A DNA stretch of 64,000 nucleotides, taken from contig JACQDE010000085.1 in the NCBI GenBank assembly GCA_016201285.1, positions 1 to 64,000 of the forward strand. Reading direction: 5' to 3'. This stretch comes from Acidobacteriota bacterium. GTDB taxonomy: Bacteria > Acidobacteriota > Terriglobia > Acidiferrales > UBA7541. Position 1 is the stretch's first letter. Each line of letters begins with the position of its first letter. The notes beneath the pieces were generated by a model. It was not told where the DNA came from. It searched no databases and saw only the letters and a list, made by a program, of their open reading frames with translations. This document shows, piece by piece, positions 1 through 8,305 of the stretch. Both the position numbers and the translations under genes were made by a program.

Positions 1-42
1 CTCCTCGACGAGGGATTTCGCCCACTCACGCCGGGCATCTGA
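1..42 (+). CDS. possible 3' end of a gene entering from the left
   Basis: Frame 1 is open from the window edge to a TGA at 40-42 and would encode the C-terminus LLDEGFRPLTPGI. Only 13 residues are visible, so the frame could be chance. If real, it converges on the ornithine carbamoyltransferase gene, with about 225 bases of non-coding sequence between them. Confidence 0.25.
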   Translation, partial: LLDEGFRPLTPGI

Positions 43-267
43 GCTTCGTGCATACTAGAGTGCATTCACAATTCCAAACAGGGAGTTTTTCAGCGCCCTG
101 CTAACACTACGGCGGGCTGTTTGCTCGGATCTGCCACAGGTGGCAGGGTCTTGGTTCCGGCCTCGCCGCTCCAGAAGGGTCGGGACGCCGCCAAATTCTC
201 CGGCGACGTGCCCCGCGGCCGGGCCGCGTGAGCGAATTCCCGCCAATCGCCAGTACAGCAATCGGAT

Positions 268-1257
268 TCATACGCGCGGTTCTCCCAGCAGCGCCAGTAG
301 CACCGCTTTCGCCACATGCAGGCGGTTTTCGGCCTGCTCCAGCACCACCGAGCGCGGGCCGTCCAGCACGTCGTCGGTCACTTCGTCGCCGCGGTGCGCC
401 GGCAGGCAGTGCATGAAGACGGCGTCGGGCTTGGCCAGCGACATCAGAGCAGAATCCACCTGATAGTTCGCGAAGAATTTCTTCCGGTCGCGGGCCTCGT
501 GTTCTTGTCCCATGCTGGTCCAGACGTCGGTGTAGACGGCGTCGGCGCCGCTCACCGCATCGGCCGGCTCCTGCACCACACTGATTTGTGCGCCGTTGGG
601 CAAAGCATCTACACGCGCCTGCATGAACACGGATGCGGCCGGCTCGTAGCCGCGCGGCGTGGCAATGCTCAGGTGCATACCTGTCTTTGCCGCCGCTTGC
701 GCCAGCGCGTTGGCCACATTGTTGCCGTCGCCGACGTAGGCCAATCGCAGCCCGCGCAAGCGGCCCTTCACTTCACGCAGCGTCAGCACGTCTGCCAGCG
801 CCTGCAACGGGTGCAGCAGATCGGAAAGCGCATTGATGATCGGGATGTTCGTTTCCCCCGCCATTTCCTCGAGGATATGCTGGGAGAATGTGCGCACGGC
901 CACCGTGTTCACCCAACGCGCAAGGTTGCGCGCCACGTCTTTCACGACTTCGCGCTTGCCCAGCGCAATGTCCGCGGGCGCAAGATAGATGGGGTGGCCG
1001 CCGAGTTGGACCATGCCGACCTCGAAGGTGACGCGCGTGCGCAACGACGGCTTTTCGAAAATCAGCGCCAGCGTGCGGCCCGTGAGCAGCCCCTGAAACG
1101 ACTCGGGGTGCTGCTTCATTTCTTCCGCCAAGTCCAGCAGCGCCGAAAATTCAGCAATGGTCAGGTTGTGGAGGGAAAGCAAATCGCGCTTGGTGTGGCC
1201 GGGTGCAGGCCGCAGCCTCCATCGTCCCAGAAACAACGCGTCCAGCATGTGCGCCAT
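268..1257 (-). CDS. argF: ornithine carbamoyltransferase
   Basis: Transfers the carbamoyl group of carbamoyl phosphate to ornithine, giving citrulline, or the reverse in arginine catabolism; cytoplasmic. The carbamoyl-phosphate loop reads SLRTR, the ornithine loop DVWTSMGQE, and the catalytic Cys motif MHCLPAHRGDEV is near the C-terminus. At 329 residues it has the normal family length. I chose the ATG at 1257 because AGGAGA lies just upstream; the open frame runs further back but would overlap the next gene. The upstream neighbour, 49 bases away on the same strand, is a GTPase whose family is, from memory, often found beside carbamoyltransferases. No other arginine gene is visible, so an anabolic or catabolic role cannot be decided from this window. 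Confidence 0.9.
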   Translation of the reverse strand: MAHMLDALFLGRWRLRPAPGHTKRDLLSLHNLTIAEFSALLDLAEEMKQHPESFQGLLTGRTLALIFEKPSLRTRVTFEVGMVQLGGHPIYLAPADIALGKREVVKDVARNLARWVNTVAVRTFSQHILEEMAGETNIPIINALSDLLHPLQALADVLTLREVKGRLRGLRLAYVGDGNNVANALAQAAAKTGMHLSIATPRGYEPAASVFMQARVDALPNGAQISVVQEPADAVSGADAVYTDVWTSMGQEHEARDRKKFFANYQVDSALMSLAKPDAVFMHCLPAHRGDEVTDDVLDGPRSVVLEQAENRLHVAKAVLLALLGEPRV

Positions 1258-1306
1258 GGCAGGTCTCCTTCCTGCGGCGCGGCGCGACGACGGGGCAGCC
1301 GAAGTT

Positions 1307-2677
1307 TCAGTGTCCGGCGCCCACAAGCTCGGGCAGTGCGGCTCGCGTGGTGCGGTGCGCATGCGCGAGCACAAGGAACTCGCGGAGCACCCCTTCCAAC
1401 CTCAGCTCCCCGCGTTCCTCGACCTCGTACCATACGCGCAGCGACGGTTTCACAATTTCGATCACGCGGCCGAGGTCCACAGGCGTTGCCACCACGACGA
1501 AATCGCAGGGCGTCCGGCGGATAGCTGCTTCGAGTTCAGCGAGCTGCTTCGGGCTGTAACCCATCGCCGGGAGCAGTGGTCCAATCTGACGGTACTTCGC
1601 GAACGTCTCGAGCAGGCTGCCCGAGACGTAGGGTCGCGGGTCCACCAGCTCGGCGCCTGCCGCGCGAGCGGCAACCACGCCGGCGCCATACTCCATTTCG
1701 CCGTGCGTCAGTGTCGGACCGTCTTCGATCACCAATACCTTCCTGCCCCGGACGGCAGCGCCGCCTTCCATCTCCACGCGTGAAGCGGCCTCGATGATTC
1801 TGGCCCGCGGGTTGATTTCGCGCACGTTGCGCCGTACCAGTTCAACGGCCGCTTCCGCCGCGGTGTCCACCTTGTTGATCAGCACGACGTCGGCGCGCCG
1901 CAGGTTGACCTCGCCCGGGTAGTAGCTCAACTCATGCCCGGCGCGGTGCGGATCGGCCACGACGATTTCCATGTCGGAACGGAAAAACGGCGTGTCGTTG
2001 TTCCCGCCGTCCCACACGACCATGTCCGCGTCTTTTTCTGCCTCGCGCAGGATCGCCTCGTAATCCACTCCGGCATAAACCACCGTGCCAGCGGCAATAT
2101 GAGGTTCGTATTCCTCGCGCTCTTCGATGGTGCAGTTGTGCCGGTTGAGGTCTTCAAGACTGGCAAAACGCTGCACGCGTTGTCGCAGCAGATCGCCATA
2201 CGGCATCGGGTGACGCACCACAGCAACGCGTTGGGCGTGCTCGCGAAGTATTTGGACCACGCGCCGCGAAACCGGGCTTTTGCCGCAGCCGGTGCGGACC
2301 GCGCAGACGCTCACCACCGGAACTTGCGCCTGGAGCATCGTGCTGTCCGCGCCGAGCAACATGAAATCCGCTCCCACGGCGTTGGCACGTGACGCCAGAT
2401 GCATCACGTGGTTGTGCGAGACATCGCTGTAGCTGAAGACCACCAGATCCACGCAATGCTCCAGTATCAGCCGTTCGAGGTGCGTCTCTTCTACAATGGG
2501 GATCCCGTCCGGATAGAGAGGCCCCGCCAGCTCCGTGGGGTATTTGCGTCCGGCAATGTCCGGGATCTGCGTGGCTGTGAAGGCGACCACATGGTCTTCT
2601 GGAGAGTTCCGGAAGCAGGTGTTGAAATTGTGGAAGTCACGGCCAGCCGCGCCGAGGATGAGGATGCAACGATGCAT
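1307..2677 (-). CDS. cyclic 2,3-diphosphoglycerate synthetase-type P-loop GTPase
   Basis: A 456-residue protein of the family annotated as cyclic 2,3-diphosphoglycerate synthetase or predicted GTPase (COG2403). The N-terminus ILGAAGRDFHNFN begins a Rossmann-like domain. A P-loop-like segment, VRTGCGKSPVSR, lies near residue 130, and a guanine-specificity NKVD motif sits in the string VVLINKVDTA. The start ATG at 2677 has GAAGG a few bases upstream. The archaeal enzymes make an osmolyte; in bacteria the role is unproven, and pairing with a carbamoyltransferase hints at carbamoyl-phosphate or amino-acid metabolism. Family assignment is fairly firm, the reaction is not. Confidence 0.7.
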   Translation of the reverse strand: MHRCILILGAAGRDFHNFNTCFRNSPEDHVVAFTATQIPDIAGRKYPTELAGPLYPDGIPIVEETHLERLILEHCVDLVVFSYSDVSHNHVMHLASRANAVGADFMLLGADSTMLQAQVPVVSVCAVRTGCGKSPVSRRVVQILREHAQRVAVVRHPMPYGDLLRQRVQRFASLEDLNRHNCTIEEREEYEPHIAAGTVVYAGVDYEAILREAEKDADMVVWDGGNNDTPFFRSDMEIVVADPHRAGHELSYYPGEVNLRRADVVLINKVDTAAEAAVELVRRNVREINPRARIIEAASRVEMEGGAAVRGRKVLVIEDGPTLTHGEMEYGAGVVAARAAGAELVDPRPYVSGSLLETFAKYRQIGPLLPAMGYSPKQLAELEAAIRRTPCDFVVVATPVDLGRVIEIVKPSLRVWYEVEERGELRLEGVLREFLVLAHAHRTTRAALPELVGAGH

Positions 2678-2696
2678 GTGGGCCTTCTCGCTCGCT

Positions 2697-2729
2697 ACCC
2701 GTGCCCGCCTAAAGGCGGGCGCTACGGGT
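2697..2729. repeat. two-step intergenic hairpin, REP-like
   Basis: ACCCGT (2697-2702) pairs with ACGGGT (2724-2729), and inside it GCCCGCC (2703-2709) pairs with GGCGGGC (2714-2720) around a TAAA loop. It lies between the GTPase start and the upstream gene's stop, with no T-run. It could be a dispersed palindromic repeat or a processing or termination hairpin of the YbaK-like gene. Confidence 0.6.
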
Positions 2730-2788
2730 TTGCCGTTCCGGAAATGCCTCCAAACTCGTCGGACCCCTCGCCTGCGGCTCGGGGTAGA

Positions 2789-3265
2789 TCAGACTGCCCA
2801 GAGGTCCCGCTCCTGCACCGGCGTTCCGCTCAGTGGCAGTACGATGGCCCGGGTAAGCGCGAGGAAGTCTTTCGTAGTGGCGCGGAAGCACTCGCCCCGC
2901 TGCCCGGAGAACATTCGCGGGCAAAAGACCAGTTCCTTCCACGTGAGCAGGCTTTCGTCGCAATAAACGGCAGAACCGAATGGGTTTTCGAACGGCTGCA
3001 TATGGCCAAGCTCTGAGTCGGGATAGATTGCATCTAGTTCCGGCTCCTGTAGCAACTGCACCCGGGAGCTGCCGATAGCGTCTGCGAGCTGCGCAGTGGA
3101 GAGTTCCACGCCTTCCGAGATCACGACGGTCACCGGCTGGCCGTCCACCCGGAAGAAGAGGAGCCTGACGTGGTTGCCCGCCCCGCACGTGCACAACACC
3201 TCATCGCGCAGGGTTCGGGGGAAATGCTCCTTCATATAACTTTGAAGGGCCAGGATTGGCTTCAT
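2789..3265 (-). CDS. YbaK/ProX-like aminoacyl-tRNA deacylase domain protein
   Basis: A 158-residue single-domain protein resembling the YbaK/prolyl-tRNA editing family, which hydrolyses mischarged aminoacyl-tRNAs. The fold signature is the glycine/proline segment QPFENPFGSAVYCDESLL in the second half, followed by a conserved segment ending at a Thr-rich C-terminus. The ATG at 3265 is preferred over the longer open frame because GGAGG lies 7 bases upstream and the extension looks like non-coding sequence. It is a divergent member: I see no clear copy of the usual substrate-pocket lysine, so specificity is unknown. Confidence 0.55.
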   Translation of the reverse strand: MKPILALQSYMKEHFPRTLRDEVLCTCGAGNHVRLLFFRVDGQPVTVVISEGVELSTAQLADAIGSSRVQLLQEPELDAIYPDSELGHMQPFENPFGSAVYCDESLLTWKELVFCPRMFSGQRGECFRATTKDFLALTRAIVLPLSGTPVQERDLWAV

Positions 3266-3678
3266 TTTGTGCGCCTCCACGTTTTGGCTCTCATCCGGTG
3301 GCCCGGATGGCGGGGAATGCGCCTGCGGCCGCGCCACACGCCTGTTCTGGTGAAAGAGCAATCGAAAACCCACCTCAAAAGCCCGGCCCTGTAGTGTTCC
3401 CACTCGGGCCAACCTATTGACCTGTAAAGGAATGCTAGAGGGCGGTGCCTGGGGTGCCTTCAGTGACCGCTCCAGATTTCGTGAGGCAAGGTTCTCACCG
3501 CCCGCGCAAGGTTTTGCGCCAAGCCACACATGGCCGACCCTCCCATGGGGGGCCGCCGTGGAGATTCTCAGGAAAGGTAGGTCTCGGACGTGGGCGGATG
3601 GCGGGACCGTTGCCGGCCGAACTCCGCCGGCCATCCGTATTCATCTCGTGCCCCGAGGCTCCCGCCTCGGGGTGGCGC
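3266..3678. other. intergenic region, no gene seen
   Basis: About 410 bases between the YbaK-like start and the PEBP stop. It should hold the YbaK-like promoter, but no convincing -35/-10 pair was found. Open frames here lack ribosome sites and recognisable products. A perfect hairpin lies at its right end (3651-3672). Confidence 0.6.
3651..3672 (-). terminator. hairpin just downstream of the PEBP gene
   Basis: CCCCGAGGC (3651-3659) pairs perfectly with GCCTCGGGG (3664-3672) around a 4-base loop, starting 6 bases past the stop of the minus-strand PEBP gene. There is no T-run on either side, so it may be a terminator assisted by Rho, or a REP-like element similar to that at 2697-2729. Confidence 0.45.
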
Positions 3679-4233
3679 TCAACGCTTGTAGCGTCCCACC
3701 AGTGTGGCCTGCGCTAGGATGTGTCCGGCCATCGCCTTTTCCACGTCTGCCTTGCTGGCGTCGGCTTTCAGGTTGACTTTCGCATCGAGCGCGTAGAGCT
3801 TGAAGAAATACCGGTGCGCCGGCCCGGGTGGAGGGCAGGGGCCGCCATAGCCAATGCGGCGGAAATCGTTCCGGCCCTGGCGTGCGCCGCTCGGAAGTTG
3901 CTCGTCCTTCGGCACACCCTCGATAAGCTGTTTTGTGTCCGCCGGCAGGTCGTAGAGCACCCAGTGGACCCACGTGCCCACCGGCGCGTCGGGATCGTCC
4001 GCAATCAGCGCGAAGCTTTTCGTGTTGGCCGGCGCGCCGCTCCACTCGAGCGCGGGCGAGAGGTCAGGGCCGTCGCAAGTGAACTGTCTGGAGATCATGC
4101 CTCCGGCTTCGAAAGCAGCAGTGTTCAGCTTGAATGTCATTGTTGCCTCTTTTCCCGCGCTGATGCACAGGCCGATTTGCGCCGGCAGCAGCGCCACTGC
4201 GGTAAGCCACAGGCAAATCAATCGTCGTATCAC
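3679..4233 (-). CDS. YbhB/YbcL-type PEBP (Raf kinase inhibitor-like) protein, probably exported
   Basis: A phosphatidylethanolamine-binding-protein family member. The family core is clear: the ligand-site motif DDPDAPVGTWVHWVLYDLP near the middle, CDGPDLSPALEW before it, and GYGGPCPPPGPAHRYFF after it. Starting at the GTG at 4233 gives 184 residues with an N-terminal hydrophobic segment LICLWLTAVALLPAQIGLC, a likely signal peptide. An internal ATG at 4140 with AAGAGG upstream would give a cytoplasmic protein of 153 residues like E. coli YbhB, so the location is uncertain. It is divergent from the oligopeptide transporter operon. The molecular function of bacterial members is largely unknown. 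Confidence 0.8.
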   Translation of the reverse strand: MIRRLICLWLTAVALLPAQIGLCISAGKEATMTFKLNTAAFEAGGMISRQFTCDGPDLSPALEWSGAPANTKSFALIADDPDAPVGTWVHWVLYDLPADTKQLIEGVPKDEQLPSGARQGRNDFRRIGYGGPCPPPGPAHRYFFKLYALDAKVNLKADASKADVEKAMAGHILAQATLVGRYKR

Positions 4234-4403
4234 GAGTGTGTTCCTGGCGGGCTTTCGTATCCAGAGACTAAAGCCGGCCGGGCCGAGTGTCAACCTCGCG
4301 GTGGAACTGGACCCGTGCGCCGCTCGGTTGTCACTTCCGAATCGCGCGCCTTGATATTGCTCTTGTCAGGGAGAATGCTCTCAGGCAACATACGCGACAC
4401 GCT

Positions 4404-5414
4404 GTGGGAACTCAGGTCGCCTCTGCTCAAACTGGAACGCTTCTCCAAGTCCGCAATCTCACTGTCCATTATCAGCCGCGCGAGGGCGCGCCGGTGCACG
4501 CGCTGGAAGATGTGAGCTTTGCCATGCGCCCGGGTGAAGTGGTTGGCGTCGTCGGCGAATCCGGTTCGGGGAAGAGCACTCTGGCGCTTTCGCTTCTTCG
4601 GCTGCTCCCGCCGGGCGGGCAAGTGGTCCGGGGCGCCGTGGAACTTGACGCACGCGACCTGCTCGCGCTCGAAGAGCGCGAACTGGAAAGAATCCGCGGC
4701 GCGGAGGTATCGCTCATCTGGCAGGAACCCGGCATTGCTTTGAATCCGGTGATGCGCGTAAGGGACCAGGTCGGGGAAATCATCCGCGCGCACCATTCCT
4801 GGAACCAGCAGCGATGCACGGACGAAGCGAACGCGACACTGGCTCTTGTCTTTCCCAGTGACACCGCCCGCATCGGCGCTGCTTATCCACATCAATTGAG
4901 CGGGGGGCAGCGCCAGCGCGTGCTGATCGCGCAAGCGCTTTCCTGTCATCCCAAGCTGATCGTGGCTGACGAGCCGACGGCATCGCTGGATGCAGTCATC
5001 CAGGCGGAAATCCTAGAGCTGTTGCGCGATCTGAAGCAGCGGCTCAATCTCTCTTTGATCGTTATTACGCACAATCCTGGAATCCTTGTGGGTCTTGCGG
5101 ACCGCGTCCTGGTGATGTACGCCGGGCGCGTTGTGGAAGAAGGGCCGGCGGCGCGCGTGTATTCTGCGTCGCTGCATCCCTACACGCGAGGGCTGTTGCG
5201 CGCGGTTCCGCATCCTGCGGCAGAAGGTGGCGCGGGGCAGCGAGCAAGGCTGCAAGCGATTGAAGGAAACCCGCCGGATCTGGGGCGGCTTCCCGCGGGC
5301 TGCGCGTTTGAGCCGCGGTGTCCTGACCGCATGGCCGCGTGTGCGGAGCGAGAGCCCGCGGAGGTATCTCCTGACGCTGTGAGCAAGGTGCGTTGCTTCA
5401 AATATGGCGGCTGA
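4404..5414 (+). CDS. oppD: oligopeptide/dipeptide ABC transporter ATP-binding subunit (OppD/DppD type)
   Basis: First of two ATPases of a peptide importer. It has Walker A GESGSGKST, Q-loop IWQEPGIALNP, signature LSGGQRQR and Walker B LIVADEPTASLD. The C-terminal oligopeptide-type extension carries a Cys cluster (GCAFEPRCPDRMAAC). The GTG at 4404 gives 336 residues, the usual OppD length; the frame is open back to 4287, but that would run into the divergent PEBP gene, and no strong ribosome site marks either start. The 3' end overlaps the next gene by 11 bases, so the two ATPases are translationally coupled. Confidence 0.85.
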   Translation: MGTQVASAQTGTLLQVRNLTVHYQPREGAPVHALEDVSFAMRPGEVVGVVGESGSGKSTLALSLLRLLPPGGQVVRGAVELDARDLLALEERELERIRGAEVSLIWQEPGIALNPVMRVRDQVGEIIRAHHSWNQQRCTDEANATLALVFPSDTARIGAAYPHQLSGGQRQRVLIAQALSCHPKLIVADEPTASLDAVIQAEILELLRDLKQRLNLSLIVITHNPGILVGLADRVLVMYAGRVVEEGPAARVYSASLHPYTRGLLRAVPHPAAEGGAGQRARLQAIEGNPPDLGRLPAGCAFEPRCPDRMAACAEREPAEVSPDAVSKVRCFKYGG

Positions 5415-6255
5415 TCAGCAGAATTCGGGAGCAACCGGGGCGCTGCTTGTGCGTGTCGCCGGGTTGTGCAAGTCGTACGAGCAGAAGCGCTGGCTTTCAC
5501 ACGAAAAGTTCCGTGTGGCTGCGCTCGATGGAGTTGATCTCAGCATCGCACGGGGCACGACGCTGGCGCTCGTCGGCGAATCCGGCTCGGGAAAGTCCAC
5601 CCTCGCTCGCTGCCTCGTGCGCCTTGAAGCGCCGACGGCAGGCGAAATCTGGTATGACGGGCGCGATCTGCTCGGATTGAGCCAGATTGAGCTGCGCGCC
5701 GCGCGGCGAGAAATCCAGCTCATTTTTCAGGACCCGGCTGCTGCTCTGAATCCGCGTCTGACCGCGGAGGAAATTGTCGCTGAGCCTCTTCTCATCGCCG
5801 GGGCATTGCCAAAGCAAGAACGCCGTGAGCGTGTGCTGGATTTGATGGAGCAAGTAGGCCTTCCGGGAGATGCCGCCGATCGTCGGCCGGCTGAGTTCAG
5901 CGGCGGGCAGCGGCAGCGCATGGCGATCGCCCGGGCGCTGACGCTCGAGCCGAAGCTCCTGATCCTCGACGAGGCGCTTTCCGCGCTTGACTTGTCGATC
6001 CAGGCGCAGATGGTGAATCTGTTGCTCGATTTGCAGGCAACACGCGGGCTGACCTATCTTTTCATCACGCACGACCTCAGTCTGGCAGGGCACGTTGCCG
6101 ACTGCGTGGCGGTCATTCACCGGGGGCAAATCGTAGAAAGCGGCGCGCCGGCGCAGATCTTCCATCGGCCGCATCATCCCCACACGCGCGCGCTGGTTGC
6201 CGCGATGCCGTTCGCTCCGCCGCTCGATCCGGCCGGCGGACAGGCGGTGCCGTGA
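5404..6255 (+). CDS. oppF: oligopeptide ABC transporter ATP-binding subunit (OppF/DppF type)
   Basis: Second ATPase of the importer, 283 residues. Walker A GESGSGKST, Q-loop LIFQDPAAALNP, signature FSGGQRQR, Walker B LLILDEALSALD and the H-loop FITHDLS are all intact. In this family OppD and OppF form a heterodimer on the cytoplasmic face of the OppBC channel. The C-terminal oligopeptide extension is shorter than usual and lacks the Cys cluster seen in the partner. It overlaps its neighbours on both sides (11 bases upstream, one base downstream at TGATG). Confidence 0.85.
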   Translation: MAADQQNSGATGALLVRVAGLCKSYEQKRWLSHEKFRVAALDGVDLSIARGTTLALVGESGSGKSTLARCLVRLEAPTAGEIWYDGRDLLGLSQIELRAARREIQLIFQDPAAALNPRLTAEEIVAEPLLIAGALPKQERRERVLDLMEQVGLPGDAADRRPAEFSGGQRQRMAIARALTLEPKLLILDEALSALDLSIQAQMVNLLLDLQATRGLTYLFITHDLSLAGHVADCVAVIHRGQIVESGAPAQIFHRPHHPHTRALVAAMPFAPPLDPAGGQAVP

Positions 6256-7217
6256 TGCGCTACCTGGCGCAAAGGCTTGTTCGCTGTTTGATTCTTCTGC
6301 TCGGCGTATCTCTGCTGACGTTTTTCTTTCTGGAGTTGGCGCCGGGAAACTATTTCGACGAGATGCGGCTGAACCCGCAGATCTCCTCAGGAACGGTCGC
6401 CGCGCTTCGCGCGCAGTACGGTCTGGAACGCTCGCTGCCCGTGCGCTATTTCCGCTGGCTGAAGTCGGTGCTTCAGGGCGACTTCGGGTACTCGTTCGCC
6501 TACAACAGTCCCGCCGCGCCACTGCTCTGGGTGCGAGCGAAGAACACGCTGCTGCTAACGGTTACGGCGATGCTTCTGGCATGGCTTCTCGCGGTCCCGC
6601 TTGGGGTGTGGTCGTCTGCGCACAAGGGCCGCGCGCTCGATCGCATTACGTCCGGCGCCACCACGGGATTGTTGGCCGTGCCGGACCTGCTGTTTGCGCT
6701 TGGGTTCCTGCTGCTCGCGGTACGCACGGGCTGGTTCCCGACGGGCGGGATTGTGTCCGTCGGGTTTGAGACTTTGCCGTTTTGGGAAAAGGTGAAGGAC
6801 GCGGCGGCGCATTTGACATTGCCGGTAGTCGTGCTGGTGCTCGGCACTTTGCCCGTCTTGGTTCGCCACGTGCGCGCGGCCATGATCGAAGTGCTGGACT
6901 CCGCCTTTCTCCGCGCCTCGCGGGGCCACGGCATCCCACGGCAGCGGCTGCTTTTCCGTTACGCACTGCCCGCCGCGGCGAATCCGCTGATTTCACTTTT
7001 TGGATTCTCCGTGGCCACACTTCTCAGCGCGGCCCTCCTGGTGGAGGTCGTGATGAGCTGGCCCGGGCTGGGTCCATTCCTGGTCGAAGCCATTCTTGCC
7101 CGCGACATCTATCTGGTGATTGACGCAGTTCTGCTCTCGACCCTTTTTCTGGTATTGGGCAATTTCTTTGCGGATCTGCTGCTCTACTGGGCGGACCAGC
7201 GGATTCGTGCGGAGTAA
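6255..7217 (+). CDS. oppB: oligopeptide ABC transporter permease (OppB/DppB type)
   Basis: A 320-residue inner-membrane permease. It begins with the typical N-terminal helix RYLAQRLVRCLILLLGVSLL, and about six membrane segments follow. The cytoplasmic EAA coupling loop is FLRASRGHGIPRQRLLFRY. The ATG at 6255 overlaps the OppF stop by one base; a GTG one codon earlier is less likely. It pairs with the next gene to form the transmembrane channel. Confidence 0.88.
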   Translation: MRYLAQRLVRCLILLLGVSLLTFFFLELAPGNYFDEMRLNPQISSGTVAALRAQYGLERSLPVRYFRWLKSVLQGDFGYSFAYNSPAAPLLWVRAKNTLLLTVTAMLLAWLLAVPLGVWSSAHKGRALDRITSGATTGLLAVPDLLFALGFLLLAVRTGWFPTGGIVSVGFETLPFWEKVKDAAAHLTLPVVVLVLGTLPVLVRHVRAAMIEVLDSAFLRASRGHGIPRQRLLFRYALPAAANPLISLFGFSVATLLSAALLVEVVMSWPGLGPFLVEAILARDIYLVIDAVLLSTLFLVLGNFFADLLLYWADQRIRAE

Positions 7218-7229
7218 CAAGTTTCGTTC

Positions 7230-8261
7230 ATGCGTCAGCGAACCAAACTCGTGCTTGTTGTGGCCGTGCTCCTCTCGATTCACGCGGTCGTGCTGTTGGC
7301 CGGATTCTTCGCGCCGTACGATGTCGAAGCGCAGCATCGCGATCTGCCCTTCGCTCCGCCCATGCGCGTGCGCTTTGTGGACAGCAACGGCAATCCACAC
7401 TTGCGGCCATTTGTTTATCCCTGGTCCGCACGCGAAGGGGGTTTTGGAGAATACGCCGAGGATCGCAACCACCCGGCTGAACTGCGATTCCTCGTCCAGG
7501 GAAAGCCGTACACAATAGTTGGCCTTTTCACGTTGCGGGTCCGGCTGTTCGGCGCGGAAAATGGCGCGCGCGTATTTCTGATGGGCACCGATGGATTCGG
7601 CCGGGATCTGTTTTCTCGGGTCATTTACGGGGGGCAGATCTCGCTGCTGGCGGGCTTGCTGGCCACGGCGATTTCTCTTCTTCTCGGACTCGTGCTGGGA
7701 GGGATAGCCGGCTACTACGGCAGTTGGGTGGACGACGTGCTGATGCGCGGCACTGAACTCTTTCTCGCGTTGCCGTGGCTTTACCTGTTGCTGGCCATTC
7801 GCGCCTTTCTGCCGTTGCAGGTCAACCCGTCGCAGGCGTTTCTCCTTCTGATCGTGGTGATCGGCGCGATCGGATGGGCGCGTCCGGCGCGGTTGCTGCG
7901 CGGGGTGGTGCTCAGCGCGCGCGAGCGCGATTTCGTCCGCGCGGCGCGGGGATTCGGGGCATCGGATTTTTATCTGCTCAGGCGCCACGTGCTGCCTCAG
8001 ACGTTTGGAGTGCTTCTCACGCAGGCGGCGATTCTCGTGCCGCAATATATCCTGGCGGAAGTGACGCTGTCATTCTTGGGTCTGGGAGTCGGCGAGCCCG
8101 TGCCGAGTTGGGGCAGCATGCTGGGCAGCCTGCAGCAGTATCATGTGCTTTCGTCGTACTGGTGGATGTTCCTGCCGGGGCTGGCGCTGGTGCCGTACCT
8201 GCTGGGCTATTCGGCACTGGCCGCGATCCTGCACGAGCGCGTCAAGGACGTTTTCCTGTGA
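7230..8261 (+). CDS. oppC: oligopeptide ABC transporter permease (OppC/DppC type)
   Basis: A 343-residue second permease. A first membrane helix (about 7-27) is followed by a long soluble loop of about 85 residues, then the segment GTDGFGRDLFSRV that precedes the core helices in OppC proteins. The EAA loop is DFVRAARGFGASDFYLL. The loop is longer than in E. coli OppC and probably faces the periplasm, near the binding protein. It is 12 bases after oppB. Confidence 0.87.
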   Translation: MRQRTKLVLVVAVLLSIHAVVLLAGFFAPYDVEAQHRDLPFAPPMRVRFVDSNGNPHLRPFVYPWSAREGGFGEYAEDRNHPAELRFLVQGKPYTIVGLFTLRVRLFGAENGARVFLMGTDGFGRDLFSRVIYGGQISLLAGLLATAISLLLGLVLGGIAGYYGSWVDDVLMRGTELFLALPWLYLLLAIRAFLPLQVNPSQAFLLLIVVIGAIGWARPARLLRGVVLSARERDFVRAARGFGASDFYLLRRHVLPQTFGVLLTQAAILVPQYILAEVTLSFLGLGVGEPVPSWGSMLGSLQQYHVLSSYWWMFLPGLALVPYLLGYSALAAILHERVKDVFL

Positions 8262-8305
8262 AGGAATTGATCTTTCGGCTGATTAAAGAGAGAAAATGGA
8301 TAACT

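Noticed and set aside
6993-8045. 350-codon minus-strand frame across the oligopeptide permease genes
   Set aside because: Opposite two clear permeases; strongly Arg/Gln-rich and without family features.
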